Origin: Fontimicrobium_A sp034506455
GTDB taxonomy: Bacteria > Zhuqueibacterota > Zhuqueibacteria > Residuimicrobiales > Krinioviventaceae
Assembly (NCBI GenBank): GCA_034506455.1
Contig: JAPDPN010000149.1
Span: forward strand, 1-5,976
Direction: 5' to 3'
DNA length: 5,976 bases
Notes under the pieces: generated by a model
Told to the model about the DNA's origin: nothing
What the model saw: the letters and a program-made list of their open reading frames with translations, nothing else
Databases searched by the model: none
Shown here: piece by piece, positions 5,976 to 5,976 of the stretch
Numbering within the stretch: position 1 is the stretch's first letter
Layout of the letters: each line of letters starts with the position of its first letter
Program-made: the position numbers and the translations under genes

Positions 5976-5976
5976 G

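Noticed and set aside
1..5976. CRISPR array, tRNA, rRNA, insertion sequence or defence system
   Set aside because: No regularly spaced repeats, cloverleaf, rRNA-like stretch, transposase motif or terminal inverted repeats were seen, and the coding space is filled by five recognisable families.

Overview
The window carries five genes, all on the minus strand, so it reads right to left. From the right edge the order is: a glycosyltransferase 2 family (GT2) enzyme acting on a polyprenyl-phosphate type acceptor; a multi-spanning membrane protein of the lysylphosphatidylglycerol synthase TM / UPF0104 family; a WecE/RffA-type sugar aminotransferase; an intergenic region of about 330 bases; a lipoprotein glycoside hydrolase of family 97 (GH97); a short terminator-like hairpin; and the first 192 codons of a TrmH/SpoU-family RNA 2'-O-methyltransferase that runs off the left edge.

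The organism is a bacterium. GH97 is best known from Bacteroidota and related FCB-type phyla, and the lipobox signal peptide implies export and lipid anchoring. Base composition is moderate, and by eye it is richer in G+C in the methyltransferase and GH97 genes than in the three glycan genes. At least the GH97 gene has a good Shine-Dalgarno sequence, which is less usual in Bacteroidota proper. An FCB-related or uncultured lineage would fit, but the sequence alone does not settle taxonomy.

The three right-hand genes overlap or nearly abut and form an apparent operon. WecE in enterobacteria makes dTDP-4-amino-4,6-dideoxygalactose. The GT2 protein looks like the ArnC/GtrB class that loads sugars onto undecaprenyl phosphate at the cytoplasmic face. 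The membrane protein belongs to a family containing lipid flippase-like proteins. Together they suggest building and moving a lipid-linked (possibly amino) sugar for a surface glycan; this pathway reading is inference. The operon probably continues upstream beyond the right edge.

The GH97 gene has its own candidate promoter (extended -10), ribosome binding site and downstream hairpin, so it is probably a single-gene transcription unit with no SusC/SusD partners in view. Its active-site pattern is that of the retaining, alpha-galactosidase-like GH97 branch rather than the inverting SusB alpha-glucosidase branch.

No tRNA, rRNA, CRISPR array, insertion sequence or clear novel defence system was seen. 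The less explained part is the intergenic region 2564-2894, with repeated TTTATG words, a 9-bp inverted repeat and a consensus TATAAT.
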